Assembly: GCA_964557375.1 (NCBI GenBank) | Contig: CAZKZZ010000132.1 | Span: 1-10,409, forward strand | Direction of reading: 5' to 3' | Origin: CAZKZZ01 sp964557375 | GTDB taxonomy: Bacteria > Spirochaetota > Spirochaetia > SPDA01 > CAZJBZ01 | Length of the DNA stretch: 10,409 bases | Shown here: piece by piece, positions 1-5,106 of the stretch | Numbering within the stretch: the stretch's first letter is position 1 | Layout: each line of letters opens with the position of its first letter | Translations under genes and position numbers: made by a program | The notes under the pieces: generated by a model | Databases searched by the model: none | The model's input: the letters and a program-made list of their open reading frames with translations, nothing else | What the model was told of the DNA's origin: nothing

Positions 1-13
1 TATAGGAGTACAA

Positions 14-787
14 ATGAGATTTATGCAACAACTAATTATGTGTTTAGTCTTAACGGTTGGAACAGTCCTGTACGGCTGGGCCGGCGGATCGGTAGAAATA
101 GAAGAATCGGGGCTGCGGAACATCAATGAAGTGTATTTCAACGCTCCGGGCACTCTCTACTTGACACAGGGTTCCCCACCCTCATTCAGGATGGAAGGCC
201 CCGAGAAAGCGCTCGATAAAATTATCGTGGAGACCAAAGGGAATGCAATCACTATCAAGACAAAACCTATGTCAGTATTTACCATTGGAAAAAATATGGC
301 ATTCTATCTTACAGTACCCGAGCTCCGGGTGATAGCCGCCGGAAGTTCCGGTAATATTGAAGGGGGTACCGTAAAAAACCGTAAACTCGCTATTAGGGCC
401 GGTTCCTCAGGTACTATCAGCATCGATGATGTTATTACTGATGCCTTGACTGTCAAGACCAGTTCCTCCGGAGATGTTTTGATAAAATCCTGCACAACTG
501 AAGAGGCTGACTTGCGGTCATCGAGTTCAGGTTCGATCCGCATTGCCGGGAGTACCGAGAAGCTTTCCGTAAACTTGAGCAGCTCCGGCGACCTGAAAGC
601 GGAAGAGTTCGTTGCTGAGACAGGGGAGATACGGGTATCGAGTTCGGGCCTGGCCGAGGTGTGGGTAACTGAAACGATTTCAGTTTATATATCCAGCAGT
701 GGTGACGTTCTGCTGTGGGGTTCACCGCGAATGTCCGATATCAGAACAACGAGCTCCGGGAATTTTATTACGAAAGGAGACAAATAA
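14..787 (+). CDS. Secreted DUF2807 (head-GIN type) beta-helix protein
   Basis: A 257-residue protein of the DUF2807 / 'putative auto-transporter adhesin, head GIN domain' type; no biochemical role is firmly known for this family. AGGAG at 4-8 lies 5 nt before the ATG and supports the start. Residues 1-24 are a hydrophobic N-terminal signal-like segment (LIMCLVLTVGTVLYGWA), so export is likely. There is no convincing lipobox. From residue 110 on, a Ser-Ser-Gly turn recurs at about residues 111-113, 131-133, 151-153, 171-173, 190-192, 210-212, 228-230 and 247-249. The period is near 20 residues and the turns alternate with short hydrophobic strands, as expected for a single-stranded right-handed beta-helix. 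The Ser and Gly codons differ between turns, so the repeat is conserved in protein rather than DNA. A terminator follows directly, so this gene ends its transcript. Whatever precedes it is outside the window. The family call is confident; the cellular role is unknown. Confidence 0.85.
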   Translation: MRFMQQLIMCLVLTVGTVLYGWAGGSVEIEESGLRNINEVYFNAPGTLYLTQGSPPSFRMEGPEKALDKIIVETKGNAITIKTKPMSVFTIGKNMAFYLTVPELRVIAAGSSGNIEGGTVKNRKLAIRAGSSGTISIDDVITDALTVKTSSSGDVLIKSCTTEEADLRSSSSGSIRIAGSTEKLSVNLSSSGDLKAEEFVAETGEIRVSSSGLAEVWVTETISVYISSSGDVLLWGSPRMSDIRTTSSGNFITKGDK

Positions 788-812
788 CCGGATATGCCGA
801 TCCGGTTTTATT
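786..812 (+). terminator. Rho-independent terminator after the DUF2807 gene
   Basis: An inverted repeat begins inside the stop codon: arms AACCGGAT (786-793) and ATCCGGTT (800-807) around the loop ATGCCG, giving an 8-bp stem. A T-rich run (TTTTATT, 806-812) follows, as expected for an intrinsic terminator of the upstream plus-strand gene. On the minus strand the same hairpin is followed only by ATTTG, so it would be a weak terminator for the convergent bPH2 gene. The hairpin also lies across the end of the DUF4180 remnant. Confidence 0.7.
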
Positions 813-983
813 GCTCTCGAACATGAAATCGTTGAGCGCTTTACTCGAATAGGCGGTAAAATCCCCAATAACGGCCATCTTCACATGATAATTACTGCAT
901 TTCTGCAGGATTTCTCCGGCCAATCCCGAGCTCAAGTCGAAGAACGATTCGTCGAACATCTCTTTCTGCAGTTCGAAGCTCAC
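804..983 (-). pseudogene. DUF4180 gene remnant (C-terminal half only)
   Basis: Minus-strand reading of this stretch gives a segment with strong resemblance to the core of DUF4180 proteins: FFDLSSGLAGEILQK, then NYHVKMAVIGDFTAYSSKAL, then NDFMFESNK. Intact DUF4180 proteins are about 110-125 residues; roughly half precedes this core and a short FF-V strand follows the ESNKG motif. Here similarity starts near SFELQKEMFDE. The frame is open upstream only to the TAG stop of the bPH2 gene at 1041-1043, and those 19 codons do not look like the family's N-terminus. After ESNK the frame runs through the terminator hairpin and stops at 768, without the usual end. A GTG at 981-983 is the only nearby start, and no ribosome binding site was seen. 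I read it as a gene fragment truncated at both ends. DUF4180 function is unknown; the family call comes from remembered motifs. Confidence 0.6.
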
Positions 984-1040
984 CGGTTTTATGGATATTG
1001 TATTGCATGGATTACCACCTCTGAGGTCAAAAATCAGTTG

Positions 1041-1646
1041 CTACTTCTCGAGGCGGTCTTTTATACTTCGTACTTCCTCCAGGATTTGGGCAAGTATGAC
1101 ATCTGAGCTCTTGGCTTGTGGTTCGGCCGTAGTAAGAGATTCGGACAATGGGCTAAGATCTTTTATTTTATTTCTCAGCTCCTCCTGCAACATCTCGTAC
1201 TGCAGAAGGCCTGAGAGGGAGCCCTCATATCCGCTTGCGGATTGCGACTGTCCCGCAGTCTGAATCTGTATGGAGCCTATTCCCAAGGCCCTGTCGTAGA
1301 CCGTACGGCGTAAGACAAAATCCGTAATTGCTCTGAAAGGAATATTATGTTGTCTTTTCGTCAAAATCCCTTTATGCACCGTTATCCTGTCACCGTATAC
1401 TATATAACAGAGGTTCTTTACCCATACCCGGACCAGCGGATAGATGAAGAACCACACGAATGCCAGAATAATACCGGTAATAATCCATAAAACCCGTGGA
1501 GCATCGGATACCGGTCCGGTAATGTGTATTATAATGTGGGTTATTGCCGTTAAAACGGCTAGTACTGCGGACACCGTAAGGGTGACCCATGTGCACTTGG
1601 CATAATACTTCCGGTCCGGTTTCAAAGTGTTTTCCATTGTACTCAC
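1041..1646 (-). CDS. Two-TM bacterial PH-domain (bPH2, YdbS/DUF304-like) protein
   Basis: A 201-residue membrane protein. The frame is open further upstream, but the GTG at 1646 is preferred: AGGAGG at 1657-1662 sits 10 nt upstream, and an ATG three codons later is less well spaced. Residues about 20-42 and 52-72 are hydrophobic and likely form a TM hairpin. Residues 75-160 match the bPH2 (DUF304) pattern: YIVYGDRITVHKGILTKRQHNIP, split here as Y-(I/V)-x-x-DRI-x-V-x-x-G, then IPF-RAITDF, then LGIGSIQIQTAG. The C-terminus (about 165-201) has a Ser/Thr/Ala-rich linker and a charged amphipathic helix (ILEEVRSIKDRLEK) that could be a short coiled coil. Known relatives (YdbS/YdbT) are membrane proteins of unclear function, some linked to stress resistance. 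The gene is alone, divergent from the antiporter operon and convergent with the DUF2807 gene. No substrate or partner is evident. Confidence 0.8.
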   Translation of the reverse strand: MSTMENTLKPDRKYYAKCTWVTLTVSAVLAVLTAITHIIIHITGPVSDAPRVLWIITGIILAFVWFFIYPLVRVWVKNLCYIVYGDRITVHKGILTKRQHNIPFRAITDFVLRRTVYDRALGIGSIQIQTAGQSQSASGYEGSLSGLLQYEMLQEELRNKIKDLSPLSESLTTAEPQAKSSDVILAQILEEVRSIKDRLEK

Positions 1647-1656
1647 TTTATGTTTT

Positions 1657-1662
1657 CCTCCT
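1657..1662 (-). promoter_or_regulatory. Ribosome binding site fixing the GTG start of the bPH2 gene
   Basis: The minus strand reads AGGAGG, a perfect Shine-Dalgarno hexamer, 10 nt upstream of GTG (1646-1644) and 19 nt upstream of the next in-frame ATG (1637-1635). The spacing favours the GTG. No upstream ATG of the longer open frame has such a site. Confidence 0.65.
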
Positions 1663-1697
1663 GTTACTTGATGTGCGGTAAGACGTAATCTGGGACC

Positions 1698-1726
1698 ATT
1701 ATATCCATGTTCTGATAATTTAATTA
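1698..1726 (-). promoter_or_regulatory. Candidate promoter for the bPH2 gene
   Basis: On the minus strand a perfect -10 hexamer TATAAT lies at 1703-1698. A weak -35-like TTAATT sits 18 nt upstream in an AT-rich block that includes the 8-bp palindrome TTAATTAA (1720-1727). Transcription would begin near 1691, giving a leader of about 45 nt before the GTG at 1646. Only the -10 is convincing. Confidence 0.4.
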
Positions 1727-1790
1727 ATAGGGCCCGCAAAAAAAGCGCCATACAATTTGTTTTACGATTACCGCAATGTATGTAAATTCC

Positions 1791-1819
1791 TTGCCCATAA
1801 TCAAAAACCGTTTTATACT
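1791..1819 (+). promoter_or_regulatory. Sigma70-type promoter of the PII/EIIA/Mrp operon
   Basis: TTGCCC (1791-1796) and TATACT (1814-1819) are separated by 17 nt, close to the TTGACA-N17-TATAAT consensus (4/6 and 5/6 matches). The expected transcription start is near 1826, only about 5 nt before the ATG at 1831. This agrees with the absence of any Shine-Dalgarno sequence before that ATG and suggests a leaderless or nearly leaderless message. The location in the divergent intergenic region supports it as the operon promoter. Confidence 0.6.
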
Positions 1820-1830
1820 TATGCACGCAT

Positions 1831-2202
1831 ATGAAACTGGTCGTTTTCATTCTTAACAAAGAAGAGCTGCTCGATGATGTATTGGCCGCCTATGTCGAAG
1901 CCGGAGTACCGGGGGCGACCGTATTGGATTCCGAAGGGATGGGAAGATACTTGACGTACGAGATGCCGCTATTTGCGGATTTTAAAGAGTACATGAAGGG
2001 GAACAAACCATATAACAAAACAATTTTGTCGGTTGTAAAAGAGGAATCGATTATTCCAAAGCTGAAAAAACTGCTTGACGGCATCACCGGTGGTCTTTCG
2101 TTACCGGGGACGGGAATTTTATTTACTGTTCCTGTGGATTTTGCAATAGGGATGATAGATGCTGATGATATCGACGAAAGCGTTGAGGAGGGCAAGAAGT
2201 GA
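1831..2202 (+). CDS. PII-like (GlnB-superfamily) signalling protein
   Basis: A 123-residue protein resembling the ferredoxin-like fold of the PII/GlnB superfamily. The first strand is KLVVFIL (2-8), followed by helix KEELLDDVLAAYVEAGVPGATVLD. A long connecting loop (about 36-60) sits where the PII T-loop is. Next come strand KTILSVV, helix IIPKLKKLLDGI, and a Gly/Pro-rich turn with a final strand (GTGILFTVPVDFAIGM, 93-108) like the PII B-loop and beta4. The classical PII uridylylation and GDGKI motifs are absent, so it belongs to a divergent PII-like group, not GlnB/GlnK. Such proteins are trimers that bind adenine nucleotides at subunit interfaces; the ligand here is unknown. It is the first gene of the antiporter operon. 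Its last 4 nt overlap the start of the EIIA gene (GTGA). No Shine-Dalgarno precedes the ATG, but the first strand requires this start. A role in controlling the antiporter is inference. Confidence 0.7.
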   Translation: MKLVVFILNKEELLDDVLAAYVEAGVPGATVLDSEGMGRYLTYEMPLFADFKEYMKGNKPYNKTILSVVKEESIIPKLKKLLDGITGGLSLPGTGILFTVPVDFAIGMIDADDIDESVEEGKK

Positions 2203-2672
2203 TTTCAATTGCTGATATGATGCATCCCGAATGCATTAAAATGGAACTAAAACAGAAGAAAAAGAAACGGGTAATTCGGGAGATGGTGGAATTATCGGCT
2301 GCTGCGAAGAAACTTGATGATATCGATTCACTGGTTAAAAAAATATTGGAGAGAGAGAACAGCGCCTCCACCGGGATAGGACATGGTATAGCCCTCCCGC
2401 ATGTGTTTACCGATCATGTAAAAGAGACGATTATTGCTTTCGGAAGAAGCTCTTCCGGTATTGCTTTTGATGCTATAGATAACCGACCCGTGCATCTTAT
2501 TTTTTTGATTATAGGTCCGAGCTCTTCTACCGGTGAACATTTGAAACTGTTAAGTAAACTCAGTAGATTGCTTACTGATAAACCGTTTAGAGAGAAGCTT
2601 TTGCACGTGGAAAATGCGGAAGAGGTGTTGAGCATGTTCAGAGAAGAGGAAGAAGAAGAGAAAGGGGTATAG
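2199..2672 (+). CDS. PTS EIIA domain protein (fructose/mannitol, PtsN-like)
   Basis: A 157-residue single-domain PTS_EIIA type-2 protein. The hallmark segment TGIGHGIALPH (58-68) places the phosphorylatable histidine at His68. Further family features are the N-terminal helix region with VIREMVELSAAA and the LIFLIIGP strand (about 100-107). HLKLLSKLSRLL (114-125) is the usual C-terminal helix. The extreme C-terminus is very acidic (EEEEEE). Start: GTG at 2199, with AGGAGG at 2186-2191 at ideal spacing, overlapping the PII-like gene by 4 nt. No EIIB or EIIC is present, so sugar uptake is unlikely. The sequence fits the regulatory EIIA-Ntr (PtsN) class, whose known members act on K+ transport proteins such as TrkA and KdpD. 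Because the downstream genes encode a cation/proton antiporter, regulating that complex is a reasonable but untested inference. Confidence 0.85.
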   Translation: MISIADMMHPECIKMELKQKKKKRVIREMVELSAAAKKLDDIDSLVKKILERENSASTGIGHGIALPHVFTDHVKETIIAFGRSSSGIAFDAIDNRPVHLIFLIIGPSSSTGEHLKLLSKLSRLLTDKPFREKLLHVENAEEVLSMFREEEEEEKGV

Positions 2673-2674
2673 TG

Positions 2675-3187
2675 ATGACTTCTTCTACAAAGTGGACAAT
2701 TGTTCGCATTGTCCTCACCACGCTGTATTTGTTTGGGGGATGGATATTGTTTACCGGCACTTTTGAACCCCGAACTCTCTACATCGGCGGCGGGTTCTCA
2801 TTTCTCGTCGCAGTAGCAACGTTTAAAATCTTTATTGATGATGATGAAGCCGCACGGCGAAATCTACTACCGAGGGTCCATCTGTTTATCGTATATCTTT
2901 TCTTTCTCGTGTTTAAAGTGTATCTATCGAGCTTTAAGACCGCCTTCTCGGTAATTCTAAACGATTATTACCCGCGGGTGGTCCATTTTCGTACTCGATT
3001 GAATTCGGACCTTGCCCGCAGCATCCTTGCCGGCTCTATTACCCTTACTCCGGGGACCATTACTCTCGAACTTACTGAAGACCACCTCATTGTCCATTGG
3101 CTCCACGCTTCAACTACCCACAGCAGGTATGCGGGAACGATTGTAAAAGGCACGTTTGAAAAACTTTTAAGAAGGATATGGATATAG
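2675..3187 (+). CDS. mrpE: Na+/H+ antiporter subunit E (MrpE/MnhE)
   Basis: A 170-residue membrane subunit of an Mrp-type multisubunit cation/proton antiporter. Its C-terminal half has the family signature SITLTPGTITLEL (121-133) followed by the cytoplasmic strand HLIVHWLHA. Hydrophobic segments near 10-28, 33-53 and 66-92 fit the usual TM helices. ATG at 2675 is chosen because AAAGGGG (2661-2667) is 7 nt upstream; a GTG at 2672, overlapping the EIIA stop, is an alternative one codon longer. MrpE is needed for complex assembly in known systems and is not thought to carry ions itself. The position directly after the EIIA gene indicates co-transcription. Confidence 0.93.
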   Translation: MTSSTKWTIVRIVLTTLYLFGGWILFTGTFEPRTLYIGGGFSFLVAVATFKIFIDDDEAARRNLLPRVHLFIVYLFFLVFKVYLSSFKTAFSVILNDYYPRVVHFRTRLNSDLARSILAGSITLTPGTITLELTEDHLIVHWLHASTTHSRYAGTIVKGTFEKLLRRIWI

Positions 3188-3191
3188 AATA

Positions 3192-3479
3192 ATGGCCCCC
3201 TCGCTCCTCGAATACGTTAATTGGGGAATAGCATTCTTACTCGGGTCTTGTGTATTGGGAATCGTGAGAATAATAATCGGGCCGACGGCGGCAGACCGCC
3301 TTACCGCCTTGAATCTTGTCGGCTCGCAAGTCGTGGCCCTTCTTGTTCTTACCGCTATACGGACCGGGGCCCCGGTGTATCTGGATGTTGCTATGGTTTA
3401 CGCGGTTTTCGGGTTTCTCGGTGTGCTCGCTCTCACCCGCTTTTTGTCCGGAAAGAACCCTCAGGAGGGAAAGAGATGA
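3192..3479 (+). CDS. mrpF: Na+/H+ antiporter subunit F (MrpF/MnhF)
   Basis: A 95-residue three-helix membrane protein, normal size for MrpF. Conserved features are GPTAADRLTALNLVG (30-44), with the acid-base pair Asp35-Arg36 of the family, and YLDVAMVYAVFGFLG (63-77), with Asp65 in the last membrane region. It starts 5 nt after mrpE; a weak AAGGA (3172-3176) lies rather far upstream, so translation probably relies on coupling. It ends in a 4-nt ATGA overlap with mrpG. It acts in the membrane arm of the antiporter complex together with E and G. Confidence 0.93.
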   Translation: MAPSLLEYVNWGIAFLLGSCVLGIVRIIIGPTAADRLTALNLVGSQVVALLVLTAIRTGAPVYLDVAMVYAVFGFLGVLALTRFLSGKNPQEGKR

Positions 3480-3772
3480 GTTGGGTATTCGGAGTGTTTT
3501 TTATCTTAGGGGCCTTTTTTTCCGTGATAGGACACATCGGTCTCCTTCGTGCCCCCGACGTATATACGAGATTGCAGACTTCTTCAATTTGCAGTACTAC
3601 GGCAGTAGTCTCGGTGCTTATTGCGGCAATAGCTGCAACAGCCATCGGCCCCTTTACCGGAAAGATCATCGTAATAGCTGTGTTCTTTCTCGTTACCAAT
3701 CCGGTGGCCACTCATATTATTGCTCGGTTTGCCTGGGAGAACGGTATAGTGCCGTGGAGGAAACTACAATGA
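3476..3772 (+). CDS. mrpG: Na+/H+ antiporter subunit G (MrpG/MnhG)
   Basis: A 98-residue, three-helix subunit. LLRAPDVYTRLQTSS (23-37) is the MrpG signature, and FLVTNPVATHIIARFA (71-86) matches the conserved third helix. The open frame extends upstream to 3221 inside mrpF, but AGGAGG at 3463-3468, 7 nt before the ATG at 3476, fixes the start and gives the standard length. It overlaps the preceding mrpF stop by 4 nt and the following gene start by 4 nt, indicating translational coupling. Confidence 0.94.
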   Translation: MSWVFGVFFILGAFFSVIGHIGLLRAPDVYTRLQTSSICSTTAVVSVLIAAIAATAIGPFTGKIIVIAVFFLVTNPVATHIIARFAWENGIVPWRKLQ

Positions 3773-4302
3773 CAGGCTTCTTTTTAGAGGTGCTCCTGTT
3801 TGTCGTCGTAACTACCGGTCTGCTCTCTCTGCTCTACCGGGACCTCTTCGTCTCTGTTATTCTTCTCTCGGTGGTTAGTTTTCTCTCCGCTTTGCTTTTT
3901 TATGTAGCTCATGCTCCCGATGTCGCTATCACGGAAGCTGCCGTAGGGGCGGGAATTACCACGTTTATTTTCATATGGGCAGTTCGGGCTACTTCCGGCG
4001 GTTTTCAGTGGAGAGAGAAAGGAAATGAACTTATACGGAAAAAACCGAGATTGCTTTTTGCTTCTGTTGATATTGTACTGGTCTCGGCAGTGGGGGTTTT
4101 ATTGTTTTTCTTTCTTCCTCCTCTCAGTGGGGGGCCGACACTGATTCGGGATTATCTCCTTACCCATGGACTAGAGGAAACGGGAGCTCCTAATCTTGTA
4201 AGTGCGGTTTATTTGGGATATCGAGCTATCGATACGTTCGGAGAAACGATCGTTTTATTGTGTGCGGTCTCCGGTTCGATATATTTTCTATCGAGAAATT
4301 AG
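3769..4302 (+). CDS. DUF4040 subunit: stand-alone MrpA C-terminal (MbhD/MbhE-like) protein
   Basis: A 177-residue membrane protein with two recognisable parts. Residues 1-75 are a DUF4040/MbhD-like three-helix domain with the motif PDVAITEAAVGAG (50-62), including the conserved Glu56. Residues about 98-175 resemble MbhE: two helices enclosing NLVSAVYLGYRAIDTFGET (142-160), with Asp155 and Glu159. In classical Mrp systems both parts form the C-terminal end of the large MrpA protein; in Mbh-type complexes they are separate subunits. Here they form one short protein without the NuoL-like part of MrpA. It would often be annotated as subunit B or as a hydrogenase subunit. GGAGG at 3756-3760 is 8 nt from the ATG, which overlaps the mrpG stop. 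An mRNA hairpin follows the stop codon. Confidence 0.85.
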   Translation: MTGFFLEVLLFVVVTTGLLSLLYRDLFVSVILLSVVSFLSALLFYVAHAPDVAITEAAVGAGITTFIFIWAVRATSGGFQWREKGNELIRKKPRLLFASVDIVLVSAVGVLLFFFLPPLSGGPTLIRDYLLTHGLEETGAPNLVSAVYLGYRAIDTFGETIVLLCAVSGSIYFLSRN

Positions 4303-4325
4303 CCGGTACGTAAAAATACGACCGG
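4303..4325 (+). other. Intercistronic hairpin without a T-tract
   Basis: Immediately after the TAG stop, the arms CCGGT-A-CGTA and TACG-ACCGG form a 9-bp stem with one bulged A and an AAAA tetraloop. It is not followed by a T-run (GAGTAG follows), so it does not look like an intrinsic terminator. It occupies most of the longest intergenic gap inside the operon (38 nt, before mnhB). It may mark an mRNA processing or stability site or modulate mnhB translation; that is inference. Confidence 0.5.
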
Positions 4326-4340
4326 AGTAGAGTTGAGCAT

Positions 4341-4769
4341 ATGCGTACAAAAACAGATCTATTGGATGTTGCGTCACGAAAACTCGCCCCGTATGTGCTG
4401 CTTTTCGGATGTTACCTGATTAGCCACGGCCATCTTTCACCCGGCGGAGGATTTCAAGGAGGTGTGGTCCTCGCTTCCGGGCTTGTGCTTCCTGCTTTGG
4501 GCTGCAGACGAGAACGGTTGGATGACCTTTTCTCTAACGCCGCGCTCAATATTGCCGAAACGCTGGGGTTTGCCGCGTTTTTTCTGTTAGGCATTCTGGG
4601 GTTGGCTGCCACCGGATTTTTCCTTTCAGACCCCTTCCCTGAGACAATTAGTTTTAACGCCCTCTTTATTTTCCTGATGAATATTGTCATAGGAGTAAAA
4701 GTGGGTGCAGGTATCGGGCTGTTGTGCTTATTAATTATTCGAAACTCGGGAGATATGCTCCATGACTAA
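4341..4769 (+). CDS. mnhB: Na+/H+ antiporter subunit B (MnhB domain)
   Basis: A 142-residue, four-helix MnhB-domain protein. The signature HGHLSPGGGFQGGVVLA (29-45) is fully conserved, and the C-terminal helix NIVIGVKVGAGIGLLCLL (114-131) matches the family. MnhB is part of the membrane arm next to MnhC. The upstream Shine-Dalgarno is poor (GGAG at 4324-4327, inside the foot of the hairpin, 13 nt from the ATG). The gene overlaps mnhC by 8 nt. Confidence 0.94.
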   Translation: MRTKTDLLDVASRKLAPYVLLFGCYLISHGHLSPGGGFQGGVVLASGLVLPALGCRRERLDDLFSNAALNIAETLGFAAFFLLGILGLAATGFFLSDPFPETISFNALFIFLMNIVIGVKVGAGIGLLCLLIIRNSGDMLHD

Positions 4770-5106
4770 GATATTGATAATTCTCTTGTTTTGTATCGGC
4801 TTATGGGGCGTTCTTGCGGGGAGGTCGGTTGTTCGTAAGATAATCGGGCTGAGCCTGCTCAACAGTTCCGTTGTTATTCTTTTTATTTTAGGGGGCAGAG
4901 GAGACGGGACGGCAGCTCCGATATTAGTCGGACAGAATCTCGGTGTGATTGTCGACCCGATTCCACAAGCACTTATGCTTACCGCCATTGTGGTGGGTCT
5001 TTCGATCATTGCAGTGGCCCTTATTCTCGCGGTAAAGCTGTACCGAATGTGCGGGACCTTGGATATTAAGGAGATTGAAGAGAAAACTGATGAGTCTTCC
5101 CATTGA
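4762..5106 (+). CDS. mnhC: Na+/H+ antiporter subunit C (MnhC, NuoK-like)
   Basis: A 114-residue homologue of NuoK/MrpC with three helices. The signature VDPIPQALMLTAIVVG (64-79) is present; in NuoK the equivalent helix carries a Glu that is absent here, as is usual for MrpC. The loop containing GQNLG (57-61) before the signature is typical. The C-terminus is a charged cytoplasmic tail. GGGAG at 4748-4752 is 9 nt upstream of the ATG, which lies inside mnhB. The stop overlaps the start of the next gene by 17 nt. It links the B subunit to the D-type antiporter subunits in known Mrp structures. Confidence 0.94.
   Translation: MTKILIILLFCIGLWGVLAGRSVVRKIIGLSLLNSSVVILFILGGRGDGTAAPILVGQNLGVIVDPIPQALMLTAIVVGLSIIAVALILAVKLYRMCGTLDIKEIEEKTDESSH

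Noticed and set aside
14..787. Possible DNA-level tandem repeats encoding the SSG turns
   Set aside because: Codon use and intervening DNA differ between units, so this is a protein-level repeat only.
699..1106. Plus-strand reading frame of 135 codons spanning the gap between the DUF2807 and bPH2 genes
   Set aside because: It overlaps the end of the DUF2807 gene, crosses its terminator, and lies antisense to the DUF4180-like segment, which has the recognisable protein motifs. Its own translation shows no family features.
1647..1859. Longer N-terminus of the bPH2 protein (up to 71 extra residues)
   Set aside because: The extension would cover the whole divergent promoter region, overlaps the start of the PII-like gene, has no ribosome binding site, and does not resemble bPH2 proteins. 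AGGAGG before GTG 1646 explains the start better.
3316..3768. N-terminal extension of the DUF4040 protein in the same frame
   Set aside because: It runs antiphase through mrpF and mrpG, which are clearly real genes. GGAGG plus the ATG at 3769 gives the expected protein.
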